From assembly GCA_017536545.1 (NCBI GenBank), contig JAFXHF010000023.1, positions 1 through 64,000 on the forward strand: a DNA stretch of 64,000 nucleotides. Direction: 5' to 3'. The translations under genes and the position numbers were made by a program. Positions within the stretch are counted from its first letter, which is position 1; every line of letters begins with the position of its first letter. The notes beneath the pieces were generated by a model. It saw nothing but the letters and a program-made list of their open reading frames with translations, did no database searches and had not been told where the DNA came from. Origin of the DNA: a bacterium (GTDB lineage: Bacteria; Cyanobacteriota; Vampirovibrionia; Gastranaerophilales; Gastranaerophilaceae). Below are positions 8,258 to 16,500 of this stretch, piece by piece.

Positions 8258-9118
8258 ATGAAAATACTAGAATTAGGTAAAACATTTATCAGAAAAACAA
8301 CACAGATTTTACAAGATAAAATCTGCAATTACTCTGCCAAAAGAAAATATTTACCACCCGAAATTCAGATAAGACCTCAACCATTATCTGATATTTTTGA
8401 CGGTCAAATAAACCTTAGATATTTACAACGTGGAGAAGCGATAAACGAAGGCAGAAGTGCTGTGGTCTATGATATCTTAGACCACCCAGATTTAGTTGCT
8501 AGAATCAAGTTTGGAAGAAGATTTAAACCTGAAAAATTATCATTTAAAAATGCTGATCCCAATAGACATATCATCGCTGGGACAGATGATTTTAGCGTTA
8601 CAATTATGAAAAAACTTAAAGGTTATCCTCTACACGGCAAACATTGGCAAATAATGGAAGATCCTCAATTTCACGTTTATTTTCCTCAATTAGAAGCAAT
8701 AAAAGCAATCCCCGATGAAGCTTTTATAAAGTATTATGAGGACATTTTAAAATTAAGACAGATGGGATATGATTTTGATACAAACAACCCTAATAACATT
8801 CTTTACGATGCAAGTAAAAAAATATTCAATTTAGTAGATATTGAACCAGTAAAAGGCATAAAACCTGAAGTTACTATTGAAGATTTTTATCCATTCATTG
8901 ATGGGGCAAGATTAAGACGTTATTATTCAATATGTACAGACCCCACCAGAAAAACAATACAACAAGAAGCTAGAACATTCTTAGATCGGATCGCCGATAT
9001 TGGTAAAAGAATTGGAGTAAACCTTAAGATGAAAGACTTTGACCCTGATAACCCTATTCCTCCTTTTTTAACTTGTTTATACCACAATAAAAAATTAAGA
9101 CTATATCAATCGAGATAA
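8258..9118 (+). CDS. Kinase-like protein, copy 1 of tandem pair
   Basis: A small protein-kinase/aminoglycoside-kinase-like fold is suggested by motif order. A glycine-loop-like GEAINEGRSAVVYD spans 59-72. LVARIKF around 79-85 could be the nucleotide-binding lysine strand. D174-T-N-N-P-N179-N-I-L places the catalytic Asp and metal-binding Asn at the kinase D-x4-N spacing. FNLVDIE (190-196) matches the metal-binding DFG-like Asp. The first 45 residues are a basic, helical extension. The protein is 286 residues and 1 base separates it from its paralogue. No substrate can be deduced. Confidence 0.6.
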   Translation: MKILELGKTFIRKTTQILQDKICNYSAKRKYLPPEIQIRPQPLSDIFDGQINLRYLQRGEAINEGRSAVVYDILDHPDLVARIKFGRRFKPEKLSFKNADPNRHIIAGTDDFSVTIMKKLKGYPLHGKHWQIMEDPQFHVYFPQLEAIKAIPDEAFIKYYEDILKLRQMGYDFDTNNPNNILYDASKKIFNLVDIEPVKGIKPEVTIEDFYPFIDGARLRRYYSICTDPTRKTIQQEARTFLDRIADIGKRIGVNLKMKDFDPDNPIPPFLTCLYHNKKLRLYQSR

Positions 9119-9119
9119 C

Positions 9120-9977
9120 ATGAAAATATTTAATTACGGAAAAAATTTTATAAATTGGGCAACTGAACTTTTACGCAAGAGATGTTCAAATTTTGAAGTT
9201 GAAAAACCTCTACTCGACTCAGATATTAGAATAAAACCACAACCCGCAACCGATATTTTCCAAGAATGTCACATTGACCTTGAACATATCAAATTAGGAA
9301 GAGTAATAAACCAAGGTAGAGATGCTATCGTATATCAAACTCAAAACGATCCAAATATGGTCATAAGACTAGAATTTGATGCTGTATACAACCCTACGAA
9401 ACTAAGTTCAAAAAATGCCGACATTAATAGACATATTATTGCTGCAAGTGATGATGAAAAAATAACTCTTATGAAATTCATAAAAGGTAGACCTATGCAC
9501 GGTTCATATTGGCACATCATGCAAGACATAAATTATAATGAGTTTTTTGAGGAACTTGCAAGAATTAAAGAAATTCCTGATAGTGCATTTATAAAATATT
9601 ACAATGATATTTTGGAGCTTAGAAAAAAAGGCTATAACGTTGATACAGTAAATCCAAATAATATTCTCTACGACGAAAAAACAAAAACATTTAATCTAGT
9701 AGACATTACAAAAAGTGACGATGTAAAACCTGAAGTTACAATTAAAGATTTTTATCCTTTCGTTGATAATGCAAGGTTAGAATGGTTTTATAAAGATTCA
9801 ATTGATGGTGAAAAAGAAGCAATTAGAACAGAAGTCACAGATTTTTTAAATAGAATTGCAAAAATCGGAAGAAAAAAGGGTGTTGATCTTTCTATGCCAC
9901 AAATAGACACCAATCACTTACAAAAATTCATAGTATATTTATATCACGATTGTCCAGATTTAATGAGAACCCGCTAA
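9120..9977 (+). CDS. Kinase-like protein, copy 2 of tandem pair
   Basis: Paralogue of the preceding gene along its full 285 residues. It shares the N-terminal MKI-x-GK-F segment, the NRHIIA segment, the phrases NPNNILYD and FNLVDI, and EVTIxDFYPF. Kinase-like residues are the loop GRVINQGRDAIVY (60-72), Asp175 and Asn180 (D-T-V-N-P-N), and Asp195. In the nucleotide-binding strand it reads VIRLEF where copy 1 has VARIKF, so the candidate lysine is Glu; only the Arg is shared. The copies are diverged rather than recently duplicated, which suggests both are maintained for different tasks. Confidence 0.6.
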   Translation: MKIFNYGKNFINWATELLRKRCSNFEVEKPLLDSDIRIKPQPATDIFQECHIDLEHIKLGRVINQGRDAIVYQTQNDPNMVIRLEFDAVYNPTKLSSKNADINRHIIAASDDEKITLMKFIKGRPMHGSYWHIMQDINYNEFFEELARIKEIPDSAFIKYYNDILELRKKGYNVDTVNPNNILYDEKTKTFNLVDITKSDDVKPEVTIKDFYPFVDNARLEWFYKDSIDGEKEAIRTEVTDFLNRIAKIGRKKGVDLSMPQIDTNHLQKFIVYLYHDCPDLMRTR

Positions 9978-10006
9978 TAGTTGAAAATCCGCAAAAACCA
10001 ACTAAA

Positions 10007-10840
10007 CTATTTGAACGTGTGCGTCCCCTCAAGCATACGTTTCCAAGTTTCTAAACCATCACCAGACAATTCCATCTCTACATGATCTGCCCGAAATCTT
10101 ATCCTTCTTGCAAGTAATGGTTCATCTTTAGACATCAACTTGATTTGCCTAATATTTGCAATTGCTTGAGTTGTACTTGTATCTAAGTAATACCTTGTAC
10201 CAAACAAACCTTTTTTCTCGACAATAATTGGAGTAAAGAATTCTGGATTTACCTCAGGTGATAACTTCAACAATTTTTCCATCTCAACTTTAATTTTTTG
10301 AGGATGCCTTATTCTAATCAGCTTAGGCTTTGGTAAATAACCCATTCTTACATGATATAAAACGGCTCTTTGAGTTGAATGTCTTGGAATTTTCTTAACC
10401 CCTCTTTTAAGAGCTTCACGAATTTGCAATTCATCTAGGCGAACACCAATTCCAACCAAATCGTCAGCATTAGAATGCATCATTCCTGTTTGGAACTTTG
10501 ATTCACCAAGCCCGAAGAATGGAGTTTTAATTTGGAAGTCTTTACTTCCTATGCCGTTAGTATCTCCAACTTTTCTATAAAAATTATATGTAAAACTGTC
10601 AACAAAACGGGTAACTTTATCTTTAAAAAATTCATACACAATCTCAATTGGTTTTCCAGTTTCCCTTGATTGAACAATTACAGTGTTAGGTTTCGTTGAT
10701 ACAAACTCATCATTTGAATAAAAAGTTTTTAGAGTTTTTGAATTAAATCGCTCAGCCAAAAGTTCACGCATCGCTGATTTTGATGCTGCTATATAACTTG
10801 ATAAATCAGGTTTTGAAAACAGTCTTAAAAACGCTACCAT
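10007..10840 (-). CDS. Hypothetical protein with GNAT-like C-terminal half
   Basis: Not confidently assigned. Residues 120-170 read like the core of an acetyltransferase: a strand, then GIGVRLDELQ (130-139) at the position of the acetyl-CoA pyrophosphate loop and helix, and LYHVRMGYLP (161-170), similar to the conserved Tyr-x3-Gly-Phe end of GNAT domains. The N-terminal 110 residues and the C-terminal 100 are unassigned. AGGTGA lies before the ATG. It converges on the kinase-like operon. Related in general layout to the GNAT-like gene at 7509, but the sequences are not obviously homologous end to end. Confidence 0.5.
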   Translation of the reverse strand: MVAFLRLFSKPDLSSYIAASKSAMRELLAERFNSKTLKTFYSNDEFVSTKPNTVIVQSRETGKPIEIVYEFFKDKVTRFVDSFTYNFYRKVGDTNGIGSKDFQIKTPFFGLGESKFQTGMMHSNADDLVGIGVRLDELQIREALKRGVKKIPRHSTQRAVLYHVRMGYLPKPKLIRIRHPQKIKVEMEKLLKLSPEVNPEFFTPIIVEKKGLFGTRYYLDTSTTQAIANIRQIKLMSKDEPLLARRIRFRADHVEMELSGDGLETWKRMLEGTHTFK

Positions 10841-10990
10841 TTACTTTCACCTATATAATTATAAAAACTTTCTATCAGTAATAATTGCCTAAAATACAAA
10901 GAAATAAGTATTATTAGAACCTCTACGGTGGTGGTCTGTAAACTAACACAAGATTTGATAATTTCTAACAAAAATAGTTACATTTTTATG

Positions 10991-10996
10991 TATAAT
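10991..10996 (+). promoter_or_regulatory. -10 box directly before a start codon
   Basis: A perfect TATAAT ends six bases before the ATG at 11003. Transcription would start at about the A of that ATG, giving a leaderless mRNA. No good -35 box is seen. Confidence 0.4.
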
Positions 10997-11002
10997 AAGA
11001 TC

Positions 11003-11776
11003 ATGAAATTTGAAGAAATTATAGAAATGTATAAAACTTTTCCTGAAGTTACAGCAATTGCTGTTGGAGGCTCAGGTGCGAATAAAACATCAGATGTTTT
11101 ATCGGATATTGATGTTTATGTTTTTGTGGAAAAAGAAATCTCAGTTAAAGCTAGAGAAGAGTTTGTCATGAGATGTTCTTCTAAATATGAAGTGGGCGGA
11201 GAATACTTTGGTTCTGGTGATGAATTTTGGGTTGATGATTTAAATCAACAACTAGATGTTATGTATTGGAATAAGAATTGGTTTAATGAAGTTATTGAAA
11301 ATACTTGGATAAAATATTACCCATCAAATGGTTATTCTACAGCATTTTTATTTACATTAAACAATTTTCAAATAATGTATGATAAAAAAGGTTGGTTAAC
11401 TAATCTGCAAAAAAACATTAAGATCAAATATCCTCAAAAATTAAAAGACAACATTATAAAAAGAAATATGATGTTAATGAAAGGGAAGCCTTTTGCTTCA
11501 TATTATGAACAAATAGAAAAAGCTATTAAAAGAAATGATAGAGTAAGTCTAAACCACAGAGTTGCTGCTTTCTTAGCAAGTTATTTTGACGTAATTTTTG
11601 CAATAAATGAAATGTTGCATCCAGGGGAGAAAAGACTTGTTCAATATGCAAAAAATAATTGTAAAATTTTACCAAGTGATTTTGAAGTGAATATTGAGTA
11701 TTTATTAGCTTCCGAACCACAAGAAACCCTATCAATAATAGCTACAATTTATGAAAATTTAAAAAATATTTTATAA
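11003..11776 (+). CDS. Nucleotidyltransferase-fold protein (DUF4037-like)
   Basis: The N-terminus carries the polymerase-beta nucleotidyltransferase signature: VGGSGANKTSD with G22-G23-S24, then the metal-binding pair D35-I-D37. The rest is helical with many aromatic residues, as in kanamycin-nucleotidyltransferase-like and DUF4037 proteins. The frame is open from a GTG at 10928, but the region upstream of 11003 contains a promoter-like TATAAT and does not resemble the family, so I start at this ATG (257 residues). Substrate unknown. It stands alone. Confidence 0.65.
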   Translation: MKFEEIIEMYKTFPEVTAIAVGGSGANKTSDVLSDIDVYVFVEKEISVKAREEFVMRCSSKYEVGGEYFGSGDEFWVDDLNQQLDVMYWNKNWFNEVIENTWIKYYPSNGYSTAFLFTLNNFQIMYDKKGWLTNLQKNIKIKYPQKLKDNIIKRNMMLMKGKPFASYYEQIEKAIKRNDRVSLNHRVAAFLASYFDVIFAINEMLHPGEKRLVQYAKNNCKILPSDFEVNIEYLLASEPQETLSIIATIYENLKNIL

Positions 11777-12034
11777 TAACAGTAGCACTTGGTTCCGCAA
11801 AATGGTTCCGTTTGAGTTCCGATATTTTCTTATGACTATTATGTTTTGAATGAATTCCGATTATTATCAAACTATGTGTTATGTTACATTTTCGTTGTCA
11901 CTTTTTCAAAAAAATGGAGTCAAAATTTCAAAATTTCCAAAACGGACAATAAAATACAACTATAATTTGCAAAACCTCACCAATAGCCAATGGAGGGGAG
12001 AACCACCACGGTGGTGAGTATCACCCTTGCCCAT
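11777..12034. other. Non-coding stretch, nothing assigned
   Basis: About 260 bases with no credible gene. The motif TTCCG recurs four times between 11800 and 11870. A short hairpin CACCAC/GTGGTG lies near 12004-12016. I see no promoter, RNA gene or mobile-element signature. Confidence 0.4.
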
Positions 12035-12062
12035 GAAAAAATCCCTCTGGCTAAGAGGGATT
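12035..12062 (-). terminator. Terminator behind the tRNA-Tyr remnant
   Basis: A 9-bp stem (12040-12048 with 12054-12062) followed on the minus strand by a T run. It lies downstream of the truncated tRNA-Tyr copy and matches the arrangement behind the intact tRNA-Tyr. Confidence 0.75.
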
Positions 12063-12067
12063 ATATT

Positions 12068-12097
12068 AGTGGTGGGCAGGGGTGGATTGTCTTGAGT
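12068..12097 (-). pseudogene. tRNA-Tyr 3'-end remnant with spacer fusion
   Basis: Positions 12068-12088 repeat exactly the 21 bases at 12258-12278, the acceptor and T-arm end of tRNA-Tyr. They run directly into TTGTCTTGAGT (12087-12097), which also occurs at 12371-12381 in the spacer upstream of tRNA-Tyr. This looks like a second copy of the locus from which the tRNA body has been deleted. Confidence 0.7.
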
Positions 12098-12227
12098 CGT
12101 TCGCATTAAACGGGACTACGCATTTTGCTTTAGTGGTTTTTACCACAAGCAAAATAGGCTTCGCCCTCTGCTCACTCCTCGCTCGAACCAGACCAAGCTC
12201 CCGCTTGGTAGGTTCTCATCCATCCAA
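12098..12227. other. Spacer between tRNA remnant and tRNA-Tyr terminator
   Basis: Contains nested inverted repeats (for example CCAAGC/GCTTGG near 12193-12209, bracketed by GAACC/GGTTC). An open frame across it (12082-12327) reads into the tRNA and gives the familiar GRGGFEPP-type artefact, so it is not a gene. Confidence 0.5.
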
Positions 12228-12256
12228 CAAAAAAAGACTCCTTACGGAATCTTTTA
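12228..12256 (-). terminator. Terminator of the tRNA operon
   Basis: On the minus strand AAAAGATTCC-GTAA-GGAGTCTTTT forms a stem with one G-U pair and a run of T, immediately downstream of tRNA-Tyr. Confidence 0.85.
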
Positions 12257-12258
12257 AA

Positions 12259-12345
<87 letters not shown>

Positions 12346-12387
12346 ATATTTAATTTTCAATTTTTTGAGGTTGTCTTGAGTTAAACT

Positions 12388-12459
<72 letters not shown>

Positions 12460-12573
12460 TTGAGTGATTTACTGAGAGTCATTGGCAAGTACCTTTTGGG
12501 TTTTAGTTTTCTTTTATAAAGTCCACTTTACTTTCGAAGAAAGACTTGCTTGAGCTCATTTTTTCAGTAAAAA

Positions 12574-12646
12574 AGCCGGTAATGGGACTCGAACCTACAA
12601 CCTACGGTTTACAAAACCGTTGCTCTGCCAATTGAGCTATACCGGC
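12574..12646 (-). tRNA. tRNA-Thr (TGT)
   Basis: Complete cloverleaf: acceptor GCCGGTA/TACCGGC, anticodon stem ACGGT/ACCGT around TTTGTAA, and T-loop GGTTCGAGTCC. CCA is not encoded. It is the first gene of the tRNA operon. A 113-base spacer holding an 8-bp inverted repeat (TTTACTGA/TCAGTAAA) separates it from the next tRNA. Confidence 0.95.
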
Positions 12647-12663
12647 GTGTGCTTGTGTAATTG

Positions 12664-12692
12664 ATTATATGCAAAAAAAAATTTAGTGTCAA
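12664..12692 (-). promoter_or_regulatory. Consensus promoter of the tRNA operon
   Basis: Perfect -35 TTGACA (12687-12692), 17-base spacer containing a T tract, perfect -10 TATAAT (12664-12669). The predicted start lies about 10 bases before tRNA-Thr(TGT). The best promoter in the window. Confidence 0.92.
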
Positions 12693-12754
12693 GCATTTTT
12701 ATTTGTCATATAATAAAAACGTTAAAAACATTGAAAATATGAGGTTTTAAAACA

Positions 12755-13096
12755 ATGATAAGAGCAATTATGCCAATAATTTTGTTATTAATTTCAAATG
12801 TATTTATGACATTTGCATGGTACGGACATTTAAAATTCAAAAGCTCAGCTTTATGGCTTGTAATCTTAGTTAGCTGGGGAATTGCATTATTTGAATATTG
12901 CTTTCAAGTCCCTGCAAACCGCATGGGATATGAAGTTTATAATGCGGCACAATTAAAAACAATACAAGAGGTTATTACATTAATTGTATTTAGCGTATTT
13001 TCAGTAACTTACTTAAAAGAACAGTTTAAATGGAATTATTTAGTAGGTTTTTGCTTTATAATTTTGGCTGTATTTTTTATATTTAAAAAATGGTAA
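12755..13096 (+). CDS. DMT-superfamily membrane protein, DUF486
   Basis: A 113-residue inner-membrane protein with four hydrophobic helices and the conserved stretch FEYCFQVPANRMGY plus YLKEQFKWNYLVGF, typical of DUF486 proteins in the drug/metabolite transporter superfamily. Transported substrate is unknown. GAGG lies 13 bases before the ATG. Divergent from the tRNA operon and closed by a strong terminator. Confidence 0.85.
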   Translation: MIRAIMPIILLLISNVFMTFAWYGHLKFKSSALWLVILVSWGIALFEYCFQVPANRMGYEVYNAAQLKTIQEVITLIVFSVFSVTYLKEQFKWNYLVGFCFIILAVFFIFKKW

Positions 13097-13103
13097 AAAT
13101 ATT

Positions 13104-13134
13104 AAGGGCGGAAGTTAAAACTTCCGCCCTTTTA
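13104..13134. terminator. Bidirectional terminator
   Basis: A 12-bp GC-rich stem (AAGGGCGGAAGT with its complement) with T runs on both strands. It serves the DUF486 gene and the convergent gene at 13140. Confidence 0.92.
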
Positions 13135-13139
13135 ATAAC

Positions 13140-13490
13140 TTATTTATTTTGATTTGCGATAAATTTATTATAACCATCCTCACCAAGGACTCTGATTTGG
13201 ATTTGTTTCATCACATCGTCATACTTATCAACTGGGGCACCAATTTTAGTAGCAAGAGCTTTCATAGCGGAATATTGTTGTAGTTCAATTTCAGCAACAC
13301 TTGGATTTGCTAAATCATATCCATTTTCAGTTGCAGCTTTCACAAATTCATCATGAGATTGCTCAAGTATTTCAATTTGTTTTTTTACATAAGAGTCTAT
13401 TGGTCTATTCTCTTTTACTGCTAGATCAATTTTTTTTTGTAAACTATTAAAAATATCTTGTGTGCTACCGGTCATTTTACCAATACCCAT
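13140..13490 (-). CDS. Small helical hypothetical protein downstream of the giant gene
   Basis: Not recognised. 116 residues, predicted all-helical by composition, with no signal peptide, membrane segment or cysteines. A good GAGG lies 8 bases before the ATG. It follows the 12.4-kb gene by 58 bases on the same strand, with no visible terminator between them, and ends at a strong terminator. Co-expression with the giant protein is therefore likely, and a chaperone, adaptor or immunity role is conceivable but unsupported by sequence. Confidence 0.7.
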   Translation of the reverse strand: MGIGKMTGSTQDIFNSLQKKIDLAVKENRPIDSYVKKQIEILEQSHDEFVKAATENGYDLANPSVAEIELQQYSAMKALATKIGAPVDKYDDVMKQIQIRVLGEDGYNKFIANQNK

Positions 13491-13548
13491 TTACAATACC
13501 TCTTTTAGCCATTTTACATTATTTTTCATAAATTTGCAATTAGATTAC

Positions 13549-16500
13549 TTAAGATAACGTTGCTACCATATTTTTTAGCATGTCCATAAGCATAACTTGT
13601 TCCTGTTGAGATAGGAATACACCTTGAGTACGTAACTCGTTATCTATTTCGGCGAATAATTCTGCCAAGGTTTGAGAATTTACAATATCCTCTGGTTTAG
13701 CATTTTGAAGATTTTCTTTGGTTACAGCTTTAATTTGATCCAACTTTTCTTTTGGAGTACTATCAGCAAAATTTACATCTTTAAAAGCTTCGTCAACTGC
13801 GGCATCAAATTCACGATAACTACTCCAGTTCGAGTCAGCAGCATCATCCATATTTGGATTAGCTGAATTTGTATAATCAAATTCAGGTTCATATCCACCT
13901 TGAATAATATCTTCAACAAAATCTTTACTCAAAGGAGCAAGTTCTGGATCATTTCTTAATATATCTTGAAGAGCCCAGTATTGGTCAGTAGAAACAAAAC
14001 TACCATTTGCACTTAGAGTTTCATGTAGTGCATCTAATTCTGCATTCACCATATCTAATGTTAATTCTTCACCTGCACGAACTCTTGCTCTTAATTTATT
14101 AAGAACTTCGCCAACTTGTTCTAGTCGTTCAGGAGTTGAATTTTCTAGATATTTTTTATTTGATAAAATGTCTAGATGTAAATTTTCATTCAAGTATTGT
14201 TGTAATTCTGGCTCATCCAAAACTCTTTGTTTAATGGCATCAAGATCAAATTGATTATGCCAATTATCAGCCAAAATATTTTCTAAATCTGAATTAGTTA
14301 AAGACTGTCCATTTGCCATTCGCTCTTTTAAAATTGCAATAACATTATCAGAATCTTGAATTGATTCAATATCTTTGAAATGATATTTTGCTTTTAGGTC
14401 TTTAATTCTGACTTCATCTGCAATAACATCAGCATGGAAGCGTTCTTTTACAATTTTGAATGCAATATCCATATCTGCATCATTTGTAATACCAGCACCG
14501 TAAATTTTTCCATATAACGCTTGCTGGTCAAAGTTTTGATAAGTGATATTTGTAGCATCATAATCTTCCATTAAAAGAATCAATTTTACGGCTGCGTCAT
14601 CATCTCTAAATCCAGCTTCTGAAATTTCCGGATATACATCTTGGTAAGCATCCAGAATAGCTTGACGTTCTTGTTTAGCCTGAGCCTCAGCCTCTTGACG
14701 AGCTTTTAACTCAGCTTCAGCTTGAAGCCTTGCATCTTCCTGAGCTTTAAGTTGAGCGTCTGTTTCTCTTGGCAAACCTTTTGATTCTCGTAAATTACCG
14801 ATTTCTCTATCTATTGGTGCGTAACCATCTTGCATTGCTTTTAAGTTCTTATCAAGTGGTTTTTCAAAATATTTCGCAAAACGTTTAATTTTAGTACTTG
14901 AAATAGTACCATTTATTAATGGCATTACTTCATCTACAGTTGTTCCATATTTAGTTGCAATATTTTGAGCAACAGAACTCATCATTTCTGAAGATGGGAT
15001 TTCACCATTAGTTATACGAGTTTCAAGTTCAGCTAAAATATCATTTGAAGCATTTAATTGATTTTCTGGAACAAGACCTTTTTTAATTCTGAAACTCATG
15101 ACTTCTTGATCTAAACCAAATTCAATATTACGTTTTTCAGTGTAACGGAAATTGTATTTTGCAAAGTCTTTCCAATCATCAAGCTTACTCATTACACTTT
15201 CAATATCCCTAGTAAGTTCAGTTTGGTCAACACCATATTTAGCACTAAGTTCTGCTGTAACTTGTTGCATCATTTCACGTGATGGCATTTGGCCCTTAGA
15301 CATTCTTACGCCAAAATCATTCAACGCAACGGCAACAACAGACTTCATATCTTCATCCAAGTTTCTCATATTGGCAATAGCATCCATATCTGATTGAGAT
15401 AATACAGAGCCTGAAACACTTGTTGGAGCTGCAGACATGTGCCCTTTTGGTTCTCCAGTAAATACTTCTCTTTGTCTAGCAGAAGCTTGATAATCATTAG
15501 ATGCTACATCTTGCATTGTAGCTGTACGAGGTGAAGACTGAACACTTACACCTTGATTATTAGTAACGGTTACTCGACCAAATTTATCACATTTTAATGT
15601 AACACCATTAGCAACATCTAGACTTGAGCCTGCACTAATATTGTAAGCTTTTCCATTAATTTCAACTGTAGCTACTCTATCTGCTGATAATGATACATAT
15701 TTTGCTTTTAGAGGTCTGCCGTTTATAGTACCAATTTCAGATTCAACACCAGAACTTAGAACTTTAGTCTGAGGTTTTGAAGGAGGTGTTACAGACTGAG
15801 GTTGCACAGTAGACGCTTCAACAGCAGTTGGACGAGCAGGCGTTGCTACATCTAATTCTGGGGTCTTACTTGTTGTGATAGTAGTTCTGAAACCTTCTCG
15901 TTTGATAATTAAGAAGCTATCTGTACTTGTCTCATGAATAGGTATTTCTTCACCCTTAGCAATAGGAATCTCTGTTTCTTTACCATTTTTAGAAATAATT
16001 ACAACATCACCTTGGATTTTTGCCTTAATAGGTAAGCCATCAGCTGTTGTTGCAACATCTCTCCAAGAACCCATAATAACTGTAGATTTTTGCTCAAAAG
16101 TTGTTGGTTTAACTGTTTGTGGTTTTACTGATACTCCTGATGGAGTTGTCACAGCAGGCTTAACTGGGGTTGGTGAAACATCTGCAACTCCAGCAGTTAA
16201 TTCATTTCTTGGATAATACTGAGCTGTTAATTGATATTGATTTAATAAATCTGATACAGGACAAGATCTATCCACACCACCATTATATGGATCGTGGAAT
16301 GTAACCATTTTAGTTTCTGGATTATAATCAACAACATGTCTATGGTGTGCACCATAAGTAACTGTGAACATATCTTCACCAGGCTTGAATTTTTCTAACG
16401 CAGCCATGATTTGCTCTTCGCCTGCCAACATATTTGGATGGTTGATTTGAGAAATTTGACTCTTACCATTTACTAATGCTCTATGACCTAATGTAGTACC

